NCBI GenBank assembly: GCA_022041995.1
Contig: CP074390.1
Location: 372,001 to 436,000, forward strand
Source: Cupriavidus necator
Lineage (GTDB): Bacteria; Pseudomonadota; Gammaproteobacteria; Burkholderiales; Burkholderiaceae
Reading direction: 5' to 3'
Length of the DNA: 64,000 bases
Part shown: piece by piece, positions 46,226 through 54,380 of the stretch
Layout: the number at the start of each line of letters is the position of its first letter
Position numbering within the stretch: position 1 is the stretch's first letter
The notes under the pieces: generated by a model
The model's database searches: none
Seen by the model: the letters and a program-made list of their open reading frames with translations, nothing else
What the model was told of the DNA's origin: nothing
Position numbers and translations under genes: made by a program

Positions 46226-46579
46226 CTGTTTTGTCTCCTGGTACCGCTTGTTTGTGCCTCGACGGGCACATCAGGGCTTTGTGGGTTGCCCTTCTCACAA
46301 CTAGACCGGCGCCTGGCATTGCGGCACATGAAGTCGTGGATTGATGCTACCCGAAGCTTAATTTGATAGGTCTTAAAGTTTTTTATCGTATCTATTAACG
46401 ATCATTTATATATAGCGGAACCCGCATGAATCGACTCGCGGACATCCGTCTGTGCTCGTCCATCGTCGCCTGACCCGGACCAGATCTTTTCGGTCCTTGC
46501 CTGCAATAAAGCCACCGTCGCCCGCTGGCAGCAGGCGACAGTGGCTCGCAAGCAAGGGAAATGCGCCGCGGACGCGCAC
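46226..46579. promoter_or_regulatory. oxlT2 upstream region with LysR-type element
   Basis: 354 bp without a gene. GATTGATGCTAC (46339-46350) and AAAGTTTTTTATCGT (46375-46389) repeat the lysR intergenic blocks with the same 36-bp offset, followed by ATTTATATATAG. The right part holds the pntB terminator. Confidence 0.65.
46511..46545 (-). terminator. Rho-independent terminator of pntAB
   Basis: GCCACCGTCGCC (46511-46522) pairs with GGCGACAGTGGC (46534-46545) with one mismatch. On the minus strand the stem is followed by TTTATTG. It is about 35 bp after the pntB stop at 46580. Confidence 0.75.
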
Positions 46580-47977
46580 TCAGGCCGGCGCTTCCTCTAA
46601 CTGCCGCAGCAAGGCGTCGACACTGCCTTTGGCATCGCCGAACCACATGCGCGTGTTGTCCTTGTAGAACAGCGGGTTGTCCACGCCGGCATAGCCCGCC
46701 GCCATGCTGCGCTTGGACACCACCACGGTGCGGGCCTTCCACACCTCCAGCACCGGCATGCCGGCAATGGGGCTGCCGGGATCCTCCAGCGCGCCGGGGT
46801 TGACGATGTCGTTGGCGCCCACCACCAGCACCACGTCGGCCTTCTCGAAGTCGTCGTTGATCTCTTCCATCTCCAGCACGATGTCGTACGGCACGCGCGC
46901 CTCGGCCAGCAGCACGTTCATGTGCCCGGGCAGGCGGCCCGCCACCGGATGGATGCCGAAACGGACATTGACCCCTTGCGCCCGCAGCCGCCGGGCGATC
47001 TCGCTGATGGTGCCCTGGGCCTGCGCCACGGCCATGCCGTAGCCCGGCACGATGATCACGTCGCTGGCGTCCTTGAGCAGGTTGCCGACTTCCTCGCTGG
47101 ACACCGGCAGCACCTCGCCCTGCTCGGTTGCCGCGCCCTGCGCCTGCACCGCGCCGAAGCCGCCCAGGATCACCGACAGGAACTTGCGGTTCATCGCCTT
47201 GCACATGATGTAGCTGAGGATGGCGCCGCTCGACCCCACCAGCGCGCCCGTGATGATCAGCAGGTCGTTGCCCAGCATGAAGCCGGTGGCCGCCGCGGCC
47301 CAGCCGGAGTAGCTGTTGAGCATCGACACCACCACCGGCATGTCGGCGCCGCCGATGGCCAGCACCAGGTGCGCGCCGACCAGCAGCGCAATCACCGTCA
47401 TCGCCGCCAGCGGCACCAGCCCCTGCTGCGCGCCGGGCGCGCTCAGGAAGGCATAGCCCAGCCACACGCAAACCAGCAGCGCGATGGCATTCAACGCATG
47501 CCGCCCGGGCAGCAGCATCGGCTTGCCGCCCATGGTGCCCTGCAGCTTCAGGAACGCGATGATCGAGCCCGTAAACGTGACCGCGCCGATCAGGATGCCA
47601 AGGTAGGTTTCCACTTCATGGATGGCCTTCTCCGCGCCAGTGAGCGCATGGGCATCCAGGTAGTTGGCGTAGCCCACCAGCACCGCGGCCAGGCCGACGA
47701 AGCTGTGCAGCACCGCCACCAGCTGCGGCATCTGTGTCATTTCCACGCGCTTGGCCAGCATGGCACCGGCAACGCCGCCCACCAGCATCGCGCCGATGAT
47801 GATGGCGATGCCGTCCGGGCTGCCCGCCAGCACGGTGGTCAGCACCGCGATCACCATGCCGGCGATGCCCAGCAGGTTGCCGCGGCGCGCGGTGTCGGGG
47901 TGGCTCAGCCCGCTCAGGCTGAGGATGAAGAGCGCACTGGCGCCCAGGTAAGCGATATTGCTGATTCCGGATGGCAT
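46580..47977 (-). CDS. pntB: NAD(P) transhydrogenase beta subunit
   Basis: A 465-residue protein, like E. coli PntB (462). N-terminal membrane domain with about eight helices (NIAYLGASALFILSLSGLSH; GIAIIIGAMLVGGVAGAML; LVLAIGGADMPVVVSMLNSY) and a C-terminal NADP-binding domain (VIIVPGYGMAVAQAQ; FGIHPVAGRLPGHMNVLLAE; VLVVGANDIVNPGA). With PntA it uses proton motive force to make NADPH from NADH. The start at 47977 lies 14 nt after the pntA stop. In this region it can turn formate-derived NADH into NADPH for assimilation; that link is inference. Confidence 0.95.
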   Translation of the reverse strand: MPSGISNIAYLGASALFILSLSGLSHPDTARRGNLLGIAGMVIAVLTTVLAGSPDGIAIIIGAMLVGGVAGAMLAKRVEMTQMPQLVAVLHSFVGLAAVLVGYANYLDAHALTGAEKAIHEVETYLGILIGAVTFTGSIIAFLKLQGTMGGKPMLLPGRHALNAIALLVCVWLGYAFLSAPGAQQGLVPLAAMTVIALLVGAHLVLAIGGADMPVVVSMLNSYSGWAAAATGFMLGNDLLIITGALVGSSGAILSYIMCKAMNRKFLSVILGGFGAVQAQGAATEQGEVLPVSSEEVGNLLKDASDVIIVPGYGMAVAQAQGTISEIARRLRAQGVNVRFGIHPVAGRLPGHMNVLLAEARVPYDIVLEMEEINDDFEKADVVLVVGANDIVNPGALEDPGSPIAGMPVLEVWKARTVVVSKRSMAAGYAGVDNPLFYKDNTRMWFGDAKGSVDALLRQLEEAPA

Positions 47978-47991
47978 CCCTGTCTCCCCGT

Positions 47992-49554
47992 CTAGTCCCG
48001 CTGGAACATCTTGAGCATGCGCTGCGTCACCAGGAAGCCGCCGGCGATATTGATGGTGGCCAGCAGCACCGCGCAGCCGGCAATCGCCGCCGTCAGCAGC
48101 GACGGCTTGCCCAGTTGCACCAGCGCCCCCACCACGATGATCCCGCTGATGGCATTGGTCACGCTCATCAGCGGCGTATGCAGCGCGGCGGTGACGTTCC
48201 ACACCACCTGGTAGCCGACAAAGATCGCCAGCACGAACACCGTGAAGTGCGCCATGAAGGCTGGCGGCGCGACCGCGCCCAGGCCCAGCAGCGCGGCCGC
48301 CGCGATGGCCAGCGCGATCAGCGTCGCGCCGCTGCGGCTGCGCGGCGGCCCGGCTTCGGCCTGCACCGGCGGCGTCGCGGCCGGCGCCTGCTGCTGCGGG
48401 ATCGCCACCGTCAGCGGCGGCGGTGGCCAGGTCACCGTGCCCTGGTGCAGCACCGTGGCGCCGCGGATCATCTCGTCGTCCATGTCGACCACAAGCTGGC
48501 CGTCCTTGCCCGGCGTCAGCTCCGTCAGCAGGTGGCGGATATTGGTGCCATAGAGCTGGCTGGCCTGCGCGGCCATGCGGCTGGGCAGGTCGGTGTAGCC
48601 GATGATGGTGACGCCGTGCTGCCGCACCGCTTCACCCGGCACGGTCAGCTCGCAGTTGCCGCCCTGCTCCGCGGCCAGGTCGACCACCACGCTGCCGGCG
48701 CGCATCAGGCCCACCGTGCCGGCCTCAAGCAGCTTGGGCGCGGGCCTGCCCGGGATCAGCGCGGTGGTGATGATGATGTCGACCTCGCGCGCCTGTTCGG
48801 CAAAGAGGCGCATCTCGGCTTCGATAAAGGCCGGGCTCATCTCCTTGGCGTAGCCGCCGCTGCCGCTGCCGTCCTCTTCGATCTCGACGGTCAGGAACTC
48901 GGCGCCCAGGCTTTCGATCTGCTGGCGCACCACCGGCCGCGTATCGAAGGCGCGCACCACCGCGCCCAGGCTGCGTGCCGCGCCGATCGCGGCCAGCCCC
49001 GCCACGCCCGCGCCAATCACCAGCACGCGCGCCGGCGGGATCTTGCCCGCGGCCGTGATCTGCCCGGCGAAGGGCCGGCCAAAGGCATGCGCGGCTTCGA
49101 TCACGGCGCGGTAGCCCGCCATATTGGCCATCGAACTGAGCGCGTCCAGCTTCTGCGCGCGCGAGATGCGCGGCACGCAGTCCATCGCCAGCACGGTTGC
49201 GCCGCGCTGCGTCAGCCGCTCCAGCATCGCCATCTGCTGCGCCGGCCAGACAAAGCCGATCAGCGTGGCATGCTTCTTCAGCAATGCCGCCTCTTCCACG
49301 CCCAGGCTGGGGTGAACCTGCGGCGGGCGCACCTTGATCACCACGTCGACCGAGGCCCACAGGCTGGCCGCGTCGACAATGGCCGCGCCGGCGGCACTGT
49401 AGTCAGCGTCGGAGAACGACGCTTCCTGGCCGGCCCCGGTCTCGACCACCACCTGGTAGCCCAGCTTGAGCAGTTCCCTGACCGAGTCGGGCGTGGCGGC
49501 AACGCGCCGCTCGCCCGGATGGACTTCGCGTGGCACACCGATCGTCATTGGCAT
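47992..49554 (-). CDS. pntA: NAD(P) transhydrogenase alpha subunit
   Basis: A 520-residue protein with both the NAD-binding domain I (TIGVPREVHPGERRVAATPD; VLVIGAGVAGLAAIGAARSL; a DIIITTALIPGRPAP segment) and a C-terminal set of four helices (TLIALAIAAAALLGLGAVAP; FTVFVLAIFVGYQVVWNVTA), the fused E. coli-type alpha. A low-complexity Ala/Pro linker (residues 400-430) joins them. Start uncertain by two codons (MPMTIG at 49554 or MTIG at 49548). Upstream FAH-family gene ends 37 nt away, so they may be cotranscribed. Confidence 0.95.
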   Translation of the reverse strand: MPMTIGVPREVHPGERRVAATPDSVRELLKLGYQVVVETGAGQEASFSDADYSAAGAAIVDAASLWASVDVVIKVRPPQVHPSLGVEEAALLKKHATLIGFVWPAQQMAMLERLTQRGATVLAMDCVPRISRAQKLDALSSMANMAGYRAVIEAAHAFGRPFAGQITAAGKIPPARVLVIGAGVAGLAAIGAARSLGAVVRAFDTRPVVRQQIESLGAEFLTVEIEEDGSGSGGYAKEMSPAFIEAEMRLFAEQAREVDIIITTALIPGRPAPKLLEAGTVGLMRAGSVVVDLAAEQGGNCELTVPGEAVRQHGVTIIGYTDLPSRMAAQASQLYGTNIRHLLTELTPGKDGQLVVDMDDEMIRGATVLHQGTVTWPPPPLTVAIPQQQAPAATPPVQAEAGPPRSRSGATLIALAIAAAALLGLGAVAPPAFMAHFTVFVLAIFVGYQVVWNVTAALHTPLMSVTNAISGIIVVGALVQLGKPSLLTAAIAGCAVLLATINIAGGFLVTQRMLKMFQRD

Positions 49555-49591
49555 GGCATTCACCGTTTTATGGAAGGAATCAGGCGCCGGC

Positions 49592-50374
49592 TCAGCCGCG
49601 CACGTGGTTGACCAGCGAGCCGATGCCCGCGATCGCCACCTCGACCACCGCACCGTCCTTCATCGACCCCACGCCGATCGAGGTGCCGCACGCAATCACG
49701 TCACCGGGCATCAGCGTCAGGTCCTGCGAGATCCGGCTGACCTGCTCCTCGGGCGAGAAGATCATGTCCGACAGCGGGTAGTTCTGCCGCTCCACGCCAT
49801 CGAGCCGCGTGATCACGCTGGCGGCTTTCCAGTTGAAGCCGCAGACAATGGCCGGGCCGATGCAGCCGAAGGTGTCAAAGCCCTTGGCGCGGGTCCACTG
49901 CGGGAAGCTGGGGTCGGCCGTGATCAGCTCGGCCGCGGTCACGTCGTTGACGACGGTGTAGCCGAAGATATGCGCGCCGGCCTCAGCCACGGACACATTG
50001 CGCGCCTTGCTGCCGATCACGATGCCGAGCTCCCCCTCATAGACGATCTTGCCGTCGTAGCTCTTGGGGCGCTGCACGGCATGGCCCGGCCCGGCCAGCG
50101 ACGAGGCCGGCTTGATCAGGAACAGCGGGTGCGTGGGCACGGGCTTTTCCAGCTTGCGCGCGAGCGCATGGAAGTTGTTCCACAGCGCCACCACCTTGCC
50201 CGGCGCGCAGGGCGCGAGCAGCGTCAGCGACGCGCGGTCATGCACGGCGCCGGTGAGGGCCGGGTCGTTGAAACCGTCGCCGTCATATTCGACGACACGG
50301 TTGCCATCGGCTTCGTCGATGCGGCCATGGCCGATGCTGCCGTCGGCGCGGCGAAAGCGTATCCAGGTTTGCAC
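49592..50374 (-). CDS. Fumarylacetoacetate hydrolase-family protein
   Basis: A 260-residue FAH/HpcE-fold hydrolase. GTG start at 50374 with AGGAG 6 nt before it. Metal-binding Glu/Glu and Asp are in YEGELGIVIGSKARN and FGYTVVNDVTAAE; further GDVIACGTSIGVGSMKDG. This family covers acylpyruvate hydrolases, 2-keto-4-pentenoate hydratases and oxaloacetate decarboxylases. In this locus it may act on a dicarboxylic or keto acid, but the substrate cannot be named. It is between frc2 and pntA, all on the minus strand. Confidence 0.85.
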   Translation of the reverse strand: MQTWIRFRRADGSIGHGRIDEADGNRVVEYDGDGFNDPALTGAVHDRASLTLLAPCAPGKVVALWNNFHALARKLEKPVPTHPLFLIKPASSLAGPGHAVQRPKSYDGKIVYEGELGIVIGSKARNVSVAEAGAHIFGYTVVNDVTAAELITADPSFPQWTRAKGFDTFGCIGPAIVCGFNWKAASVITRLDGVERQNYPLSDMIFSPEEQVSRISQDLTLMPGDVIACGTSIGVGSMKDGAVVEVAIAGIGSLVNHVRG

Positions 50375-50474
50375 AGCATGCTCCTTGCGCAGGCAAAGGG
50401 AGGCCCTGCCTGCTCCAATGTCGGTTGCAGGATCTTGGAAGAAGTGGGATCGCGGGCGGCGCGCGCCCGCAATC

Positions 50475-50500
50475 GTCATTCCCGCGCAGGCGGGAATGAC
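50475..50500. repeat. Small palindromic repeat unit
   Basis: GTCATTCCCGC (50475-50485), loop GCAG, GCGGGAATGAC (50490-50500): a perfect 11-bp inverted repeat in the 138-bp gap between frc2 and the FAH-family gene. The sequence is of the widespread bacterial palindromic type and may stabilise or end the frc2 mRNA. Confidence 0.7.
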
Positions 50501-50512
50501 GTCAGGTCTGTG

Positions 50513-51745
50513 TCATACCGCGCCGGCCAGCTTCATCGCGGCGATCTGCGCGGGCGAGCGCCCCAGCCACTCGAGGATCTCTTCGGTATGCTCGCCCAGC
50601 AGCGGCGAACGCTCGATCTCCACCGGCGATGCCGAGAGCGTGATCGGGCAGCCCAGCTGCACGTAGCTGCCGCGCTGCGGGTGCTCCAGCTCCACCAGGT
50701 AGCCGCGCTGGTACAGCGACTCATCCTCGATCAGGTCTTTCATCGACAGGATCGGGCCGCACGGCACATCGACCTCATTGAGCGCCGCCATCACGTCGAA
50801 CTTGCTGCGGCCGCCGGTCCATTTCTCGATCACGGCGAAGCAGTCGGCCAGATGCTTGAGGCGTGCCTCGGGCGTGGCGTAGTCGGGATTGGTGATCAGG
50901 TCCTCGCGCCCGCACAGGCGCATCAGCGGCTCCCAGCCCTGCGGCTGGATGATGACGTAGACATAGTCGTTGGGGCCGCCCGGCGCGCAGCGCAGCGCCG
51001 CACCCGGCTGGCCGCCGCCCGAGGCATTGCCGGCGCGCGGCACGTGGTCGCCGAATTCTTCGTTTGGGTACTCGCGCAGCGGGCCGTTGGACAGGCGCTG
51101 CTGGTCGCGCAGCTTGACGCGGCACAGGTTCAGCACCGCGTCCTGCATCGCCACTTCCACGCGCTGGCCGCGGCCGGTGTGCTCGCGCTGCAGCAGCGCG
51201 GCCAGGATGCCGACCACGCAATGCACGCCCGTGCCCGAATCACCGATCTGCGCGCCGGTGACGGTTGGCACGCCCTCGGCATCGCCCGTGGTGGAGGCCG
51301 AGCCGCCCATGCACTGGGCCACGTTCTCATACGCCTTGCAGTCTGCGTACGGCCCCGGGCCGAAGCCCTTGATCGAGGCATAGACCAGCCGCGGGTTCAG
51401 GTCCTGCAGGTGGTCCCAGTCAAAGCCGGCGCGCTCCAGCACGCCCGGCCCGAAGTTCTCGATCAGCACGTCGCTGCGCTGGACCAGGTCTTCGAGCAGC
51501 GCCTTGCCTTCGGGCGTCTTCATGTTCAGCGTCAGGCTGCGCTTGTTGCTGTTGAGCATGGTGAAGTACAGGCTGTCGGCGTTGGCAACGTCGCGCAGCT
51601 GGCTGCGGGTAATGTCCCCGCGCCCCGGCATTTCCACCTTGATCACGTCCGCGCCCAGCCACGCCATCAGCTGCGTGGCCGAGGGGCCCGCCTGGACGTG
51701 AGTCATGTCCAGGATGCGAACGCCTTGCAGTGCCTTGGTTTCCAT
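50513..51745 (-). CDS. CaiB/BaiF CoA-transferase, frc paralogue
   Basis: A 410-residue class III CoA-transferase closely resembling frc: GVRILDMTHVQAGPSATQLM, LYFTMLNSNKRSLTLNMKTP, catalytic Asp in AQIGDSGTG (about residue 169), and NASGGGQPG. The glycine loop has one Gly fewer (SGGGQ against GGGGQ), so substrate use may differ. It is probably a second formyl-CoA or related acyl-CoA:oxalate transferase. A remnant of a ThDP enzyme and two operators lie directly upstream. Confidence 0.88.
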   Translation of the reverse strand: METKALQGVRILDMTHVQAGPSATQLMAWLGADVIKVEMPGRGDITRSQLRDVANADSLYFTMLNSNKRSLTLNMKTPEGKALLEDLVQRSDVLIENFGPGVLERAGFDWDHLQDLNPRLVYASIKGFGPGPYADCKAYENVAQCMGGSASTTGDAEGVPTVTGAQIGDSGTGVHCVVGILAALLQREHTGRGQRVEVAMQDAVLNLCRVKLRDQQRLSNGPLREYPNEEFGDHVPRAGNASGGGQPGAALRCAPGGPNDYVYVIIQPQGWEPLMRLCGREDLITNPDYATPEARLKHLADCFAVIEKWTGGRSKFDVMAALNEVDVPCGPILSMKDLIEDESLYQRGYLVELEHPQRGSYVQLGCPITLSASPVEIERSPLLGEHTEEILEWLGRSPAQIAAMKLAGAV

Positions 51746-51770
51746 TCGGATGTCTCCTCGGGCGATGGTT

Positions 51771-51908
51771 TTACTTGTAAATGGTCTGATTCTTGGTGCC
51801 CGGCGCGTACTCGCTCGGGTCCACCCGGATATGGATCACCGCCGGCTTGCCCGTGCGCGCGATCGCCTCGCGGCCACGGCGCAGCGCCCCGGCGATTGGG
51901 CTCCTCAT
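51771..51908 (-). pseudogene. C-terminal remnant of a ThDP-dependent enzyme
   Basis: A 45-codon frame reading MRSPIAGALRRGREAIARTG and KPAVIHIRVDPSEYAPGTKN then QTIYK. It matches the very end of thiamine-diphosphate enzymes of the acetolactate-synthase type. It starts with an ATG 30 bp after an intact regulon operator and ends 25 bp before the frc paralogue. There is no ribosome site, and all catalytic domains are missing. It looks like an in-frame deletion that kept the promoter and the last codons. Confidence 0.75.
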
Positions 51909-51937
51909 TGAACTTTGCCGTTCGGCCCTCTTGATGA

Positions 51938-51958
51938 CATACGGTATGTGATATATCA
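51938..51958. promoter_or_regulatory. Oxalate-regulon operator, site 5 (frc2 unit)
   Basis: CATACGGTATGTGATATATC and then A, core TGATATATCA at 51949-51958; identical to site 3 including flanks (51931-51960). Confidence 0.85.
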
Positions 51959-52091
51959 GAAGAGAGCAAGAGGATTTGCCCCGATGCGACACAAATTTCG
52001 ACGATGCAATGCAGCAATCGCACGATTTTGTCTACCGGAAGTGGGAAACCCAGTGAAATCCCGAATCAGTCAGGCAGCATCTTTTTCGCAT

Positions 52092-52107
52092 TGATATATC
52101 ACATACC
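52092..52107. promoter_or_regulatory. Oxalate-regulon operator, site 6 (inverted)
   Basis: TGATATATCACATACC, an exact reverse complement of the 16-mer GGTATGTGATATATCA, 134 bp from site 5 and facing it. Confidence 0.8.
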
Positions 52108-52149
52108 ACAACGCGAAACGCTCGCCCGCCGTCTGGGATGCGCACCAAA

Positions 52150-52181
52150 GCAAAACGGCGGACCCAGGTCCGCCGTTTTGC
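52150..52181. terminator. Bidirectional terminator after the GntR gene
   Basis: GCAAAACGGCGGAC (52150-52163), loop CCAG, GTCCGCCGTTTTGC (52168-52181): 14 perfect pairs with A and T tracts at the ends. It lies 20 bp beyond the GntR stop. Confidence 0.85.
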
Positions 52182-52200
52182 TGCCCTGCCCCGCCCGCTT

Positions 52201-52920
52201 TCAGTCGAGGAAGTCGCAGTGCCGTTCCACGTAGTCAGCCAGATCCAGCGAATGCTGCCGCACCAGCCGCTCGGCCAGCTCGGTATCGCGCTTCTCCAGC
52301 GCCTCGATGATGCGCAGGTGGTCCACGATGGAGCGCGCCGCGCGGTCGCTCTGCGAGATCGTCATCTTCCGTATCGCCCGCACGTGGATAAAGATATTGC
52401 GGATCGTGTCCATGATGATGTGCGACCTGGACAGCTGCACGATCGCCTGGTGGAACGCGATATTGGCGTCGGAATATTCTTCGATATGCTCGGCCGGGGT
52501 GGAATCGCGGAAGCTGTCGAACATGCGGCGCAGCTGTGCGATCTCGGCATCGGTGGCGTTCTGCGTGGCCAGCCGTGCCGCCATGCTTTCCAGCGCCGCC
52601 CACATCTGGATCATCTCCACGATCTCGCGCTTGGTCTTGCGCATGATGTAGATGCCGCGCCGGGGCACGGTGCGCAGGAAGCCTTCCTGCTCCAGCAGCG
52701 TCATGGCTTCGCGGATGGGCGTGCGGCTGACACCCATGGCCTCGCTCAGCACCCGCTCATCGAGGCGGATCTCGTCGCGCGACTGGTAGATGTCAGCGTC
52801 GGCGATGGCCTGGCGCAACATGGCGTAGGCCTGGTCGCGCAGGCTCGCGCCGGCGTTGATCGGTTGCACGGACAAGGCCAGCCCGCTTGGCTGGACGATG
52901 GATTGGCTTTGCGCAGACAT
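52201..52920 (-). CDS. GntR-family (FadR/FCD) regulator of the oxalate locus
   Basis: A 239-residue protein. N-terminal winged HTH with the FadR-type start (RDQAYAMLRQAIADADIYQS; RLDERVLSEAMGVSRTPIRE; LLEQEGFLRTVPRRGIYIM) and a C-terminal FCD helical domain with metal-ligand-like Asp/His residues (EEYSDANIAFHQAIVQLS; IVDHLRIIEALEKRDTELAE). The AT-rich palindromes at eight places around oxalate genes, including one degenerate site before its own start, make it the best candidate for their regulator. Its inducer may be oxalate, formate or a CoA ester; that is inference. Confidence 0.9.
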   Translation of the reverse strand: MSAQSQSIVQPSGLALSVQPINAGASLRDQAYAMLRQAIADADIYQSRDEIRLDERVLSEAMGVSRTPIREAMTLLEQEGFLRTVPRRGIYIMRKTKREIVEMIQMWAALESMAARLATQNATDAEIAQLRRMFDSFRDSTPAEHIEEYSDANIAFHQAIVQLSRSHIIMDTIRNIFIHVRAIRKMTISQSDRAARSIVDHLRIIEALEKRDTELAERLVRQHSLDLADYVERHCDFLD

Positions 52921-53070
52921 GAATGAGCTCGTGTGAGACCAGCGGCAGGGCGGCCGGAATGGCTACCCCGCATTGCCGCACAGCTTAGCAAAAACGCCTG
53001 ACCCATTACGAAAACGCATCAAACAATGCGTAGTTGTCATGCATCGGCACAGTAGCGGTGCGCGGTCTGT

Positions 53071-53087
53071 CGTATATCGTATATCAC
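53071..53087. promoter_or_regulatory. Degenerate oxalate-regulon site (GntR gene)
   Basis: CGTATATCGTATATCAC, with reverse complement GTGATATACGATATACG, matches GTGATATA of the consensus. It lies about 150 bp upstream of the GntR start and may serve autoregulation. Confidence 0.45.
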
Positions 53088-53196
53088 TATCGCCCTGCCT
53101 TTCTCGCTTGGCAAGCCCGGCTCACGCTGCCCTGCGCGCGCCCGGCGTGCGCCAGGGGATACCTGACCCGGCGGTATCCCCTGTTGCCAGCCGCGC

Positions 53197-54174
53197 TCAG
53201 GCGGCCAGCTTGGCCATCGTGTCGCGCTGCTTGATCAGCCCCAGCACGGCGTCGCACATCGGCGTGGGCTGCGCGACCAGGCGCCCCATCTCCTGCACCA
53301 CCGTCAGCAGCGGGTCGATTTCCATGGCCCGCCCGGCCTCCAGGTCCTGCAGCATCGAGGTCTTGTGCGCGCCCACGGCACCGGCGCCGTCGATGCGACG
53401 CTCCACGTCAACGCGGAATTTCACCCCGAAGCGCTCGGCGATGCCCTGCGCCTCCACCATCATCTGGCGTGACAGCGCCCGCGTGGCCGGGTCGGCGGTG
53501 ATGACGTCGAGCGTGGCATGCGTGAGCGCACTGATCGGGTTGAAGCACAGGTTGCCCCAGAGCTTGAGCCAGATCTCGTCGCGGATGTTGTCGCGCACCG
53601 GGGCGTCCAGGTCGGCGGCCATCATCATTTCGCTCAGCCGGGTCACGCGCGCGGAGCGGCTGCCATCCGGCTCGCCCAGCGGAAACTTCTTGCCATAGAC
53701 ATGCTTGATCACGCCAGGCGCAACGATTTCAGCCGCGGGATAGACCACACAGCCGATCGCCCGCTCCGGCCCCAGGCCTTTCCACTGGCGCCCGCCGGGA
53801 TCGACGCTTTCCAGCGTGCTGCCGGCCAGGTCGCCGCCATGCTTGTAGAAGTACCAGTACGGAATGCCGTTGACGCCGGTGACGACCGCGGTTTCCGGTC
53901 CCAGCAGCGGCTGCATCTGGTCCACCACGCCCGGCACGGAATGCGCCTTGAGGGTGATGAACACATAGTCCTGGTGCCCGAGCTCGCGCGGATCGCTGGT
54001 GCATCGCACCTTGGCCACGCGTTCTTCGCCGTCGATCAGCAGCCTGACGCCATGTTCCTGCATTGCCGCGAGATGGGGGCCGCGCGCAACGAAGCTGACC
54101 TCCGCCCCCGCGCGCGCCAGCTGCGCCCCGACATAGCCGCCGATGGCGCCTGCACCGTAGATACACACCTTCAT
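53197..54174 (-). CDS. 2-dehydropantoate 2-reductase family (PanE/ApbA-like)
   Basis: A 325-residue NADP-linked reductase. N-terminal VCIYGAGAIGGYVGAQLARA (Rossmann), PARY-like DYVFITLKAHSVPGVVDQMQ with a Lys, NGIPYWYF, and the C-terminal helix domain with KLWGNLCFNPISALTHATLD and ETGRAMEIDPLLTVVQEMGR-like residues. The oxalate-regulon operator is 34 bp before the start. True PanE takes part in pantothenate synthesis; under this regulon the enzyme more likely reduces another 2-keto acid, or supplies CoA precursors for CoA-dependent oxalate use. Both are inference. Confidence 0.85.
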   Translation of the reverse strand: MKVCIYGAGAIGGYVGAQLARAGAEVSFVARGPHLAAMQEHGVRLLIDGEERVAKVRCTSDPRELGHQDYVFITLKAHSVPGVVDQMQPLLGPETAVVTGVNGIPYWYFYKHGGDLAGSTLESVDPGGRQWKGLGPERAIGCVVYPAAEIVAPGVIKHVYGKKFPLGEPDGSRSARVTRLSEMMMAADLDAPVRDNIRDEIWLKLWGNLCFNPISALTHATLDVITADPATRALSRQMMVEAQGIAERFGVKFRVDVERRIDGAGAVGAHKTSMLQDLEAGRAMEIDPLLTVVQEMGRLVAQPTPMCDAVLGLIKQRDTMAKLAA

Positions 54175-54207
54175 CGCTGTCTCCTTGATGGCTCGATTTG
54201 GATCTTT

Positions 54208-54223
54208 TGATATATCACATACT
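54208..54223. promoter_or_regulatory. Oxalate-regulon operator, site 7 (panE-like gene)
   Basis: TGATATATCACATACT, identical to site 6 at 15 of 16 positions, 34 bp upstream of the panE-like start. Confidence 0.8.
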
Positions 54224-54380
54224 ATATTCCATAGAGACGCATGGCAACCGCGTCAAGCAACCTTTATCTTTCCGGATCACACTGCGCGGGCAAGCGGCGC
54301 TGCGCTAACATGACGCCTGCATGTGCCCCGGGTGGAACATCGTCCGGCGCCAGCCTGGAACCTGACACCCCGGAGCCCTC

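Noticed and set aside
49466..51934. An 822-codon open frame opposite the FAH-family and frc2 genes
   Set aside because: Shadow of GC-rich codons; it spans several real genes and intergenic repeats and has no recognisable domain.
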